A DNA stretch of 64,000 bases from an uncultured Parasphingopyxis sp. (lineage in GTDB: Bacteria; Pseudomonadota; Alphaproteobacteria; Sphingomonadales; Sphingomonadaceae), in NCBI GenBank assembly GCA_947259005.1, contig CAMYKP010000007.1, positions 186,001 through 250,000 of the forward strand, in the 5' to 3' direction. The notes under the pieces were generated by a model that was not told the DNA's origin, ran no database searches, and saw only the letters and a program-made list of their open reading frames with translations. A program made the position numbers and the translations under genes. Position 1 is the first letter of the stretch. Each line of letters opens with the position of its first letter. Shown here one piece after another: positions 32,907 through 41,387 of the stretch.

Positions 32907-34640
32907 TTGAATACAATTCCTGCCGACACCGTCGATCTCCGTGACACACTGGCCATGCTCGAAGAGCACTTCACCGCGCTCGCTGATGCGGTCGGGGCGG
33001 GCAAGTTTGCACTATGGGTCGGTTCAGGGATCTCGAGAGAAAAGGCGCCTGACCTCGGCGTTTTAGCAAGCGACTTGATTGAGCACCTGCGTCTAAAAAT
33101 AAATCCCGGTCTCGCCAACGATCCGTACCGTAACACCCTCGAGAGGATCATGGGCGAGGTGGTCGGCATGGACGTGAATACCGTCGGCTTACTACCGCTT
33201 GACGTGCCGTTCGCCGCTTGGCCGAACAACGCCGACATCATCCAAACGCTTCGGAGCCGCTACTCGGCGATGCTAAATCTCCGAGTTCCTGGCGAGCCCC
33301 GCGACTATCTCCTTTGGGATGCCGTCGATGTGAGGGCCAAATACGGTAACCTCGATGATCCCGATGTTGAGCATCTCGCTATCGCTCTACTCGTTCTGGA
33401 GGGAGCCGTCAGTGAGATCGCTTCCGCGAACTGGGACGGATTGATTGAGGTTGCCGTGAACCGGCTAAATCCCACCGGTCGAGCTGGAGTGCTGCGCACC
33501 GTTGTAAATCCTGAGGACGTTCGCGATCCGCCGGCCACCGCGACGCTGCTCAAGTTCCATGGCTGCGCAGTCGCTTGCGTAGCCGACCCCGATGCGTTCC
33601 GACCGTTCTTGGTAGGTGCCGAGCGAGACATCATCGATTGGCCCAATATCGATGATCCATTGCGCCGCGAGGTAGTCCGAGTGGCGACCAACCTACGCGC
33701 CATCGTCGTCGGCCTTTCGCTTCAGGACGGGAACCTGAAGGACGTGTTCTCGCGGGCGAAGAATGTGCATGCGTGGCACTGGCCGGTCGCGCCCGAAGCA
33801 CAGCCACACGTGTTCTGCGAGGATGAACTGGGCGCCCCGCAACGCGTCGTTCTCGAGGTGATCTATGGCGACGACTTCGATGCTAACGAGAACGACATTC
33901 TCGCGGCCGCGCTGCTACGCGCGAGGCCCCGTACCGCGCTTCCCGCCCTCGCACTCTACGTCGTTTCAGACAAGCTGTGTGCTCTAGTCGAGCGCTGCGC
34001 CTCCGGCCTCGACCCGGGCGAGCTAACGGAACTCATCAACGGAATCAAACATCTGCGCGACTTGGCAACGGATGGTTCACCTGCCGACCGGCTCATGCTG
34101 GCGGGTTTCCTGACCGATGCCATCGCAGCGTGGAGCCGGTCTATGACTCTTTTCCGAAGGGGAGAGGTTCCAGCCGCAGGCGCCCAGTCTTATCGAGCAA
34201 TCAGTCCACTCCGGAAGGCGGCAATGATGGGAGATCAAAACGTCGCGGATTCCGGGCTCGACGAGGCGGCGACAGCGCTTGCCTTGATCGGCCGCCTAGA
34301 GAGCTCGGGGCAAGCGAGCGTTGAGGTGGCTTATGGTCCCGCAACCAACGGCTCGCTCTTGGTCACCGCCTCATACAACAACGCCACCACGAAACGCATC
34401 ACGTTTGTCGGGAGCTCGGATGCTGCTCTGCGGCTGGCGGCCGATGGCGCGCTAGGCGACAAGGATGCGATATTCCTACATAGCGGTGATCAGTATGTTC
34501 GCGCAGCATTGGACACAAGACGATCACCCAGCGGAAGCAGCAAATCAAGGGCGCGACACGTAAGCGTTCGACAGCTGATCAACGAGGGGCTAGACTTGGC
34601 AACGCTCGAACAGAGGTTCCTCGAGGAGGTAGCACTATGA
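32907..34640 (+). CDS. SIR2-like effector of a putative Lamassu / ABC three-component system
   Basis: 577 residues. The N-terminal half is a SIR2-type NAD-binding fold: FALWVGSGISREKAP (GSGIS at about 39-43), SANWDGLIE (the TxNYD-like position with Asn, about 175) and LLKFHGCA (catalytic-type His, about 218). In defence systems such domains deplete NAD to stop infected cells. The C-terminal half is unassigned and may sense the partner proteins. The stop overlaps the next start (ATGA). The assigned TTG start lacks a clear ribosome site; an ATG at 32955 is the main alternative. Position first in an effector, middle-component, SMC order fits Lamassu-Sir2; the assignment rests on architecture. 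Confidence 0.75.
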   Translation: MNTIPADTVDLRDTLAMLEEHFTALADAVGAGKFALWVGSGISREKAPDLGVLASDLIEHLRLKINPGLANDPYRNTLERIMGEVVGMDVNTVGLLPLDVPFAAWPNNADIIQTLRSRYSAMLNLRVPGEPRDYLLWDAVDVRAKYGNLDDPDVEHLAIALLVLEGAVSEIASANWDGLIEVAVNRLNPTGRAGVLRTVVNPEDVRDPPATATLLKFHGCAVACVADPDAFRPFLVGAERDIIDWPNIDDPLRREVVRVATNLRAIVVGLSLQDGNLKDVFSRAKNVHAWHWPVAPEAQPHVFCEDELGAPQRVVLEVIYGDDFDANENDILAAALLRARPRTALPALALYVVSDKLCALVERCASGLDPGELTELINGIKHLRDLATDGSPADRLMLAGFLTDAIAAWSRSMTLFRRGEVPAAGAQSYRAISPLRKAAMMGDQNVADSGLDEAATALALIGRLESSGQASVEVAYGPATNGSLLVTASYNNATTKRITFVGSSDAALRLAADGALGDKDAIFLHSGDQYVRAALDTRRSPSGSSKSRARHVSVRQLINEGLDLATLEQRFLEEVAL

Positions 34641-35242
34641 ACGCGAGCGATGCGATAGCCGCAGTGTCGGAACGTCTGGTGGCGACCGGCTTTGAGCCAA
34701 TCAGCGGACGATTCAAGGTTGCCGCGGTGAGTTTCGACTTCCCTGCAGTGCTCACGGGCAAGCCAGAGCGCGGCTCCGACCTCGTCGTCGTGATCGACAC
34801 GAGCGACAACGATGCGATCGGCGAACGGGGCGTTCGCGCGCGCCAGAAACTCGACGCGCTAACCATGGCGCTTGATGTCGCGGAATGGCGCGTCGTTGTG
34901 ACTGCGATCCTCGTCGGCCCGCCACTCCCGCCGGCGACAGTTGAGGAGATTACTCGGACGTGTCGAGTGCTGAGCGTTTCACAAGCCACACTTGATGGTC
35001 GCGACACTGCGCCGCTACTTGACGACCGCTTACGTGTCCTGCTCCCGCTAGATGCGCGGCTTGGCGAGGATGTCCTCGCCGCCGACCCGCTCGGCCAGCT
35101 GGAGGCGCAGCTCCGAGGCACACCGGATGGGAGACTTGCCAACCAACTTATCGCCGCCTCGCTGCGCGGCGAAGACGAGGTCAGGCGAGTTCTGTCGCGC
35201 GCCATAGAGGCAGCCGTCGCTCCGGGGCTTACATCGGCATGA
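34637..35242 (+). CDS. Middle component of the SIR2-SMC operon (LmuC-like position)
   Basis: 201 residues, alpha/beta at the start (FKVAAVSFDFPAVLTGK...SDLVVVIDTSDNDAIGERGVRARQKLDAL, WRVVVTAILVGP) and helical at the end. It has no catalytic motif that I recognise. Four-base ATGA overlaps at both ends place it in a tightly coupled operon between the SIR2-like and SMC-like genes. In ABC three-component systems a protein of about this size bridges the ATPase and the effector; that role is inferred here from order and size. Confidence 0.6.
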   Translation: MNASDAIAAVSERLVATGFEPISGRFKVAAVSFDFPAVLTGKPERGSDLVVVIDTSDNDAIGERGVRARQKLDALTMALDVAEWRVVVTAILVGPPLPPATVEEITRTCRVLSVSQATLDGRDTAPLLDDRLRVLLPLDARLGEDVLAADPLGQLEAQLRGTPDGRLANQLIAASLRGEDEVRRVLSRAIEAAVAPGLTSA

Positions 35243-37653
35243 CGACGCCCCGCCTCTCATCGATTCAAATCAACGGCTTCCGCAGCATCAATCAGCCGGT
35301 GTCTCTGCAACTCGACGCACCTATGGTCCTCATCCACGGTAACAACGGTGCAGGCAAGACGAGCTTGCTTTCGGCGCTCGAACTCGCACTAACCGGCTCC
35401 GTTCCATCGCTTGCGCGTGCCGACAAGGGATACCGACGAGAACTGGCGAACTACGACACAGGTGTCGGCTCGATCAGTCTGCGTGTCGACGGACTGGGAG
35501 AAGATTTCCGTGATTTGGACATCGAACTCTCGCGGTCGACGAGGCGGACGCCAAGCGGCCTCAGCGAGCGCGCTGCGCATTTCTACAGTGAGCGCTGCTA
35601 CCTCGCGCAGACGACCCTGAGCCAACTCCTTGCCATCTATAGCGGCGACGACACCAGCATTGACACGCCCCTTTCCCAGTTTGCCGCAGAACTTCTCGGT
35701 CTCGACCGTCTCGACGCGCTCCAGCGCGGGCTCCATCCCGCTCGGGATGCGAGAAACGTCCGCCCACTGGTCCCGACCTATCGAACGCTTGAGGACCGTC
35801 GCGACGTCTTGGCGCAAAGCGTGACCTCCATCGAGGCCGAAATCGAATCTCTAAAAGCAGCGTTGGTGGGCTTAAGTCGGCGCTCTTCCGATCCCGAAAT
35901 AGCGGCAACCGCGCCGGGGTCTCCGGATGAGGACGGCGAAGAATCTCTCCGTCAGTCACTAGTCAGCCTCGACGATCAAGCCCGGATGACTGCTGAGCTG
36001 GCGCGGTCGCTTGAACGCATTATGGCTGCGCGAACCGGAACCGGTCGTGAGACATCCGCCCTGCTCACGAATGCAGCCGAGGCCGAGGTAATGGAGTGGC
36101 GTGGCAAGTTTGCGAGTCGAATCGAGCAGTTGCTAGCTGCCTCAGCGGCACATCTTCCCGAGGTCCCGACGGGAATTACCGTGGAAATCGGCCATGACAT
36201 CGCTCGCCTGGCAGACGAGCTGGGACGGCTTTCGCGCGCGTCTGAAGCTGCAATTTTGAACGCCGCGGCCAACGAGGCTCGCCTTAAAGAAATCGACTAC
36301 GATCTAGCTACCTCGCAATCAAGCGTCGCCGACCTTGATCGCAATATCGAAGTATTGGGCCGGGCTGCGCCTGATCTGGCGGCAATGCTTTCGACCGTGC
36401 TTCCACACATCCATGGCGACGATTGTCCTGTCTGCGGCCGTGACTTTTCCGAGGATTCCGAAAAGCCGCTCGCGGATGTGGTCCGCGAGCGCGTTTCCGC
36501 GCTTACTTCGGCGCACTCTCGTCTAGCAGAGGTAACCAACCAGCGCTCCACGCTAACCGGGAGAATCGCCGAACTCAACCGAGAGCGCGAGCTACTGTTG
36601 GCACGCTCGGCAACTGCGGAGGAGCGCTTGCAAGACCAGGCGGCTGCAGCGAAGCTCCAGAGTCTGCTCGCCGAGGCGAAGCAGTTGGAGGAACCGGCGG
36701 CAACCGGCGGTGCCACCCTGCTGCATCATACGGAGGTCGCCCGCGCATCTGAACTTTTGGCCCGGTCAGATGTGGAGGAGCGCATACTGGTCGATGATCT
36801 TCTGACGCTTGAACGCCAACTGGGCGTCCAGAATGCAACGGCCGGACGGCTGGACGATCGCATATCGACGCTCTCAACCGATATCGAGGCTCGGCGCAAG
36901 GCACTGATCGAAAAGCTGGAGCAAGCCCGGACCGCCGACGTGGCACGGCAGGAGCTGGCAGCCGCATCGCTCAAGTTGAACGACGCCGAGCGCCGACTAG
37001 GAGAACAGATGGTCGCTAAGAAACGCGCAGACGACGCGTTTCGGGCGGCTCGCGCCGTCCGCAAGAGCGTGGTCAGGATCGCGGATGCTGCGGCCAACGC
37101 TCGGTCCCGGGTCGTCGCTGATGTTTTCAATGACCGGCTCAATTCGCTGTGGCGCGACCTGTTCGTGCGTCTCGCTCCCGACGAGGAGTTCATTCCTTCC
37201 TTCGACGTTCCCATCGGGCAATCTGGTCAGGTTCGTCCGGTCCTCAAGACGCTGCACAGGTCCGGTGAAGTAGGCGGTTCGCCTGGTGTCATGCTGAGCT
37301 CCGGAAATCTCAACACGGCGGCACTCACGCTTTTCCTTGCCCTGCATCTTTCCGTTCAACCCAAGCTGCCGTGGCTGATCCTCGATGATCCGGTCCAGTC
37401 GATGGATGACGTACACATCGCACACTTCGCGGCGCTCCTGCGCACTCTCTCAAAAGAGAAAGGGAGGCAGATTCTGGTCGCGGTCCACGATCGCGCACTG
37501 TTCGACTACCTCGCATTCGAAATGAGCCCGGCATTTCCCGAGGACGAACTCATTACCGTTGAACTCTCGCGTTCGTCAGCGGGTGAGACTCGCTACAAGA
37601 CGATGCGCCACGGATACGTTGAACGTCCCCGCATCGTTGCAAGCGCTGCATAG
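35239..37653 (+). CDS. SMC/Rad50-like ABC ATPase with zinc hook (LmuB-like)
   Basis: 804 residues. The N-terminal AAA_23-like part has INGFRSINQPVSLQ and Walker A HGNNGAGKTS (about 34-42). Coiled coil runs to about 640, interrupted by a zinc-hook CPVC (about 396-399). The C-terminal head has an ABC signature-like MLSSGNLNTAAL (about 685), Walker B LPWLILDDPVQSMDD (about 711-725) and an H-loop-type VAVHDRALF (about 750). Such ATPases sense DNA ends or foreign DNA structures in Lamassu and related systems. The start overlaps the middle component by 4 bases. It is the last gene of the operon. Confidence 0.82.
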   Translation: MTTPRLSSIQINGFRSINQPVSLQLDAPMVLIHGNNGAGKTSLLSALELALTGSVPSLARADKGYRRELANYDTGVGSISLRVDGLGEDFRDLDIELSRSTRRTPSGLSERAAHFYSERCYLAQTTLSQLLAIYSGDDTSIDTPLSQFAAELLGLDRLDALQRGLHPARDARNVRPLVPTYRTLEDRRDVLAQSVTSIEAEIESLKAALVGLSRRSSDPEIAATAPGSPDEDGEESLRQSLVSLDDQARMTAELARSLERIMAARTGTGRETSALLTNAAEAEVMEWRGKFASRIEQLLAASAAHLPEVPTGITVEIGHDIARLADELGRLSRASEAAILNAAANEARLKEIDYDLATSQSSVADLDRNIEVLGRAAPDLAAMLSTVLPHIHGDDCPVCGRDFSEDSEKPLADVVRERVSALTSAHSRLAEVTNQRSTLTGRIAELNRERELLLARSATAEERLQDQAAAAKLQSLLAEAKQLEEPAATGGATLLHHTEVARASELLARSDVEERILVDDLLTLERQLGVQNATAGRLDDRISTLSTDIEARRKALIEKLEQARTADVARQELAAASLKLNDAERRLGEQMVAKKRADDAFRAARAVRKSVVRIADAAANARSRVVADVFNDRLNSLWRDLFVRLAPDEEFIPSFDVPIGQSGQVRPVLKTLHRSGEVGGSPGVMLSSGNLNTAALTLFLALHLSVQPKLPWLILDDPVQSMDDVHIAHFAALLRTLSKEKGRQILVAVHDRALFDYLAFEMSPAFPEDELITVELSRSSAGETRYKTMRHGYVERPRIVASAA

Positions 37654-38062
37654 CATACAGACTCGGTCCAAGGTAGTGGCTCGGGCATAAATTCGCCGTC
37701 CGTTCCGAACCCCGAGGAATGCCGGAATAGTGGCACGACTTCCGAAATGATAAGCATTCGTTCGTATGGCCACCCACGAGGCGATGCCAGAGGTCTGGGC
37801 CATGTTGAGCATCCGAAAGGATGACATTGAAACAGTGTGCGGGAGGCGCAACCTCTTGCACAAGAAGAACCTGAGGAAACACCGGATTGTGAACTTGAGC
37901 GTCCATGTCACTGGAGGGGGAAGTAAGCTCCTGTGGGTGAGCTCTGCCGCGACAGCCGCCCTTTTCCCATACACATCGAAAAGAATAGGGATCGCATAGT
38001 ACTAAATTGAGGCGCGAGGAGAGTTACGGTCGGATAGAGTTAGCGCGCCTAGAACTATTCAA
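37654..38062. other. Gene-free right end of the island
   Basis: About 400 bases without a recognisable gene. Frames of 60-130 codons exist on both strands (for example 37766-37999 plus and 37576-37974 minus), but they show no family pattern or ribosome site. The stretch ends with the doubled GTTGCCC motif and the attR repeat. Confidence 0.4.
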
Positions 38063-38064
38063 AT

Positions 38065-38083
38065 GTTGCCCAGATTGTTGCCC
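38065..38083. promoter_or_regulatory. Doubled GTTGCCC motif near attR, candidate arm-type site
   Basis: GTTGCCCAGATTGTTGCCC: two GTTGCCC copies 12 bases apart, 54 bases inside the right end, in the same orientation as the pair next to the integrase (15581-15598). The reverse complement reads GGGCAAC...GGGCAACATTTGAATAGTT, and repeat copy 1 has GGGGCAACATGAATAGTT. Confidence 0.5.
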
Positions 38084-38136
38084 TATAAATAAACGAGCTG
38101 TGTGATCTGAACCCAACTTTAAGATAACCTATTGAA

Positions 38137-38217
<81 letters not shown>

Positions 38218-38306
38218 ACTGTCTCTCGAAAGAGGCGGGGCGGTTAGCATGAGGCATCGCGTGGTGCAACAGTTGTGATTGCCGCTGCGATTCGCGACGA
38301 TAGAGT

Positions 38307-40268
38307 CTATCCGGTAAACTCCGCCGTGATTTGATCGACCATCCTGTCCAACCCGAAAGTCTTGCGAACAAATTGGGAGCCGGTTCGACCAGCCCTTTTC
38401 CTGCGCCATCTCTTGCCGAGCCAGGACAATGCGGCCTCGGCCAGCGCTTCGGCACTATGGTCTTCGACAAGCTGGGCCGATTTGCCGGGAAGTACCGCTT
38501 CTCTGACGCCCCCGATATCGAAGGAGATGACGGGCACTCTGGCCGCCTGGGCCTCGATCACGACATTGGGCAATCCCTCGGATGCCGAACTGAGGAGAAA
38601 CAGGTCGAACAGGGGAAGTCTCGACGGAAGATCCGATACGTTCCCAGGCATGTGGACCTGATCGCCAAAGCCGAGGGAATCCGCGAGGGCGCGGCACGAT
38701 CCATGCAATTCGCCATCGCCGAACAGGATGAAATGGGTTTCGGGCCGTCGACGATGGATCAGCGCGGCAGTTTCCAGCCATAGTTCCGGTTGTTTCACCT
38801 CGGCAAACCGAAAGGCTGTGCCGATGATCAGTGTCCCGGCAGGGATGCCAAACGCTTCGCGTGCTTCGGCAAGACTGGCCCTGTCGGGCAGCGCGTTGAA
38901 CGGTGCCATGTCTATGCCGTTATGGATGACGTTGGCGCGATCCATCCGGCCTCCGTCGATCCAGTCGAGATAGTCGTCCAACCCTGTTTGGGAGCAGTTC
39001 AGGAAACGGATTTCGGGTCTAGCGAGAAACGCACGATAAGCCTCGGCCCATCCTTCGGTTTTCTCCGGACGGGTATATTGGTTGGGATGCATGCCGTGGG
39101 TATGGAGAATGATCCGGGGGACCCCGGCCAGGATCCCGGCCATGGCGCCCAGAAGGCAACACTGATCGAGCCAGCAATGCAATATGGCGGGCCGTCTTTC
39201 CCTGAGCATTTCCACCAGAGCAGAGCCGCGCATCGCATAATGCCCGATGGCACTGCGCAACGCTGGTTCGACATTTTGCATCCGGACACTTCCTACCTCG
39301 ACAATCTCATCCGGCGAGGCACCGGTTTCCGGCAGGTAGAAACGGCAATCCCGTGCCCCATTACCCTGACCGAAATTCATCAGCCACAGGTTTAGAGGCT
39401 CGATATCTCCGCGTTCGCGCAACTCTCGATAACAATTCGCCATGATGCGTTCAGCGCCGCCGCATGCAAGCGAGCCGCCCAGTATAACCGCGCCGTTCCG
39501 GCCGGCATGATCGTCACCCGGCGGTCGCCGCGCGATGAGCCGTGCGGTCAGTTCGGTCATTGTCGGTGGCGGTTCCGCCTCGTTCCGATCGGCAGCGGCA
39601 AGAGTTCTCAACGATGAGCCATCCTGCTGCAGCGCATCATCGAGCCATTTCAAACGCAGGCCGATATTGTCGTCGTCCGGAAGCATCTGGCGGGCTTCAT
39701 GCAGGAGAGCTGCATTCCGGCCTATATCCCCGCGGACAAGGACGGTTCGCGCAGCCAGCCGCCAGAGCGCAAGGTCGTTAGCGGGAATGCCGCCCTGGCG
39801 GTGCCCCATCCGCGCTGCGACTATTGCTGCATCCCTGTCCTCCTTCAACAGATGCTGCTCGATATCGAGAAAGACATCCGGTTTGCGGCTCAGACGGACG
39901 GAGATTGCTTGCCCCAGCGCTTCGACCGGATTTTGCTCCATGACGCGAATGGCACCGATCGCAGCACGGGCTACGCGAGTTGAGCTGTCAGAATCGTTCA
40001 ACAGGCGCCAGGCAAGACTGAGCACGGCCTCGCAATTCTGCGGTTTAAGGCCGGGTGAAGCCAGGTTTGCCTGCCGCATCGCGATCAGCGCTGCCGTGTC
40101 AATCGCAGGCTCCCGGTCGAGAATATGGAGCGCCGTTTCGACGGCCGCTTCGTGATCGCCGGAAGCCGCCTGTGCGCGGGCGATCCTCGTCTGCGCGCGG
40201 ATCGTTTTCTTTGGTAGTGACGCAGTGTCGGCACGCCCTGATTCCAAAGGATCCGGGCCGGTCGTCAT
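38307..40268 (-). CDS. GT4-family glycosyltransferase with helical N-terminal domain
   Basis: 653 residues. The first 230 are helical and may form TPR-like repeats (TRIARAQAASGDHEAAVETALHIL). From about 265 a GT-B fold begins with VILGGSLACGGAERIMANCY (glycine-rich loop), HCWLDQCCLLGAMAGILAGV and IILHTHGMHP. The donor-site half has VIHNGIDMAPF, IIGTAFRFAEVKQPELWLE and the E-x7-E motif in SASEGLPNVVIEAQAARVPV. It likely transfers a sugar to a cell-surface polysaccharide or lipid. It ends next to tRNA-Lys and lies 3 bases downstream of rodA on the same strand, so it may be transcribed with the cell-shape operon. Confidence 0.8.
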   Translation of the reverse strand: MTTGPDPLESGRADTASLPKKTIRAQTRIARAQAASGDHEAAVETALHILDREPAIDTAALIAMRQANLASPGLKPQNCEAVLSLAWRLLNDSDSSTRVARAAIGAIRVMEQNPVEALGQAISVRLSRKPDVFLDIEQHLLKEDRDAAIVAARMGHRQGGIPANDLALWRLAARTVLVRGDIGRNAALLHEARQMLPDDDNIGLRLKWLDDALQQDGSSLRTLAAADRNEAEPPPTMTELTARLIARRPPGDDHAGRNGAVILGGSLACGGAERIMANCYRELRERGDIEPLNLWLMNFGQGNGARDCRFYLPETGASPDEIVEVGSVRMQNVEPALRSAIGHYAMRGSALVEMLRERRPAILHCWLDQCCLLGAMAGILAGVPRIILHTHGMHPNQYTRPEKTEGWAEAYRAFLARPEIRFLNCSQTGLDDYLDWIDGGRMDRANVIHNGIDMAPFNALPDRASLAEAREAFGIPAGTLIIGTAFRFAEVKQPELWLETAALIHRRRPETHFILFGDGELHGSCRALADSLGFGDQVHMPGNVSDLPSRLPLFDLFLLSSASEGLPNVVIEAQAARVPVISFDIGGVREAVLPGKSAQLVEDHSAEALAEAALSWLGKRWRRKRAGRTGSQFVRKTFGLDRMVDQITAEFTG

Positions 40269-40271
40269 TGC

Positions 40272-41387
40272 CTAGCGTCTCCGCATCCGGTTTTCGCGGT
40301 CGATGGACATCAATATGCCGATGCAGATCAGCACGGTAAGCATCGCCGAGCCGCCATAGGAGACCAGCGGCAACGGGATGCCGACGACCGGCGCAAGGCC
40401 CATCACCATCATCAGGTTGATCGCGAAATAGAAGAAAATGGTTGTCGAAAGCCCGGCTGCCGTGAGCTTTGAGAAAGTGCTCTGGGCGTTCTGGCCAACC
40501 CGGATACCCCAGCGGATCAGCATGGCGAATGCGAAAATCAGCAGGAGTCCGCCAAACAGGCCGAATTCTTCCGCCATGGTCGCGAAAACGAAATCGGTAT
40601 GGCCTTCGGGCAGATAGGAGAGGTGGCTCTGGGTGCCGTTAAGGAAGCCCTTGCCGAACAGGCCGCCAGATCCGATCGCGATCTTGGACTGGGTGATGTG
40701 ATAGCCGGTGCCAAGTGGATCATTTTCCGGGTTTAGAAAAGTGAGGACCCGGTTGCGCTGATAGTCTTCGAGCAGGAACATGAAGGCGAGGGGAATGGCG
40801 GCGGCCAACGCCACGGCTCCTCCGATAAACAGTCGCAGAGGCAGGCCGGCGAGGAACATGATCGTGACGCCGGCGGCAACGAGCACAACCGTCGTCCCGA
40901 GATCGGGCTGGATGACGACCAGCGCGGCGGGCAGGCCGATCAGCAGCAATGCCGGCCAGATCGCTACGAGCCGCCGCAATTCGCCCGAAGGCAGCGTGTC
41001 ATAATATTTGGCAAGGGCGAGCACGAGCACGGGTTTCATGATTTCGGAAGGCTGGATGGTCATGAAGCCGAGATTGAGCCAGCGCTGGCTGCCGCCGCCG
41101 ACCTGGCCGATGATCTCGACACCAAGCAGCGCCAGCAATGTCACGATATAGACCGGGTAGGCGAAAAATTTCCAATGCTCCTCGCGAAACCGCGACAGCA
41201 TGATGGCCATGGCGAAAAAGACCATGAAGCGGACGGCTTGGGAGGCTGCCCAGGGCTGTATCTGCCCGCCTGCCGCCGAATAGAGAATAGCCAGGCCGAA
41301 TCCGGCAATCGCCAGAACCAGCAGGATCAACCGCCACGGCAGCTGGGCGATCTGCTCGGGGACGAGAGAGTCCTGATGCGTGCTCAT
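40272..41387 (-). CDS. rodA: Peptidoglycan glycosyltransferase RodA
   Basis: 371-residue SEDS protein with ten predicted membrane helices. Landmarks: QPSEIMKPVLVLALAKYYDTL (about 130), IQPDLGTTVVLVAAG (about 160) with the catalytic-type Asp in the QPDLG loop region, ENDPLGTGYHITQSKIAIGSGGLFGKGF (about 235), LPEGHTDFVFATMAEEFGL and LVSYGGSAML near the end. It polymerises lipid II during cell elongation with PBP2. Its ATG overlaps the mrdA stop by 4 bases (ATGA). Confidence 0.93.
   Translation of the reverse strand: MSTHQDSLVPEQIAQLPWRLILLVLAIAGFGLAILYSAAGGQIQPWAASQAVRFMVFFAMAIMLSRFREEHWKFFAYPVYIVTLLALLGVEIIGQVGGGSQRWLNLGFMTIQPSEIMKPVLVLALAKYYDTLPSGELRRLVAIWPALLLIGLPAALVVIQPDLGTTVVLVAAGVTIMFLAGLPLRLFIGGAVALAAAIPLAFMFLLEDYQRNRVLTFLNPENDPLGTGYHITQSKIAIGSGGLFGKGFLNGTQSHLSYLPEGHTDFVFATMAEEFGLFGGLLLIFAFAMLIRWGIRVGQNAQSTFSKLTAAGLSTTIFFYFAINLMMVMGLAPVVGIPLPLVSYGGSAMLTVLICIGILMSIDRENRMRRR

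Noticed and set aside
37576-37999. Overlapping frames on both strands at the right end of the island
   Set aside because: No family pattern, no ribosome site, and codon use inconsistent with neighbouring genes.
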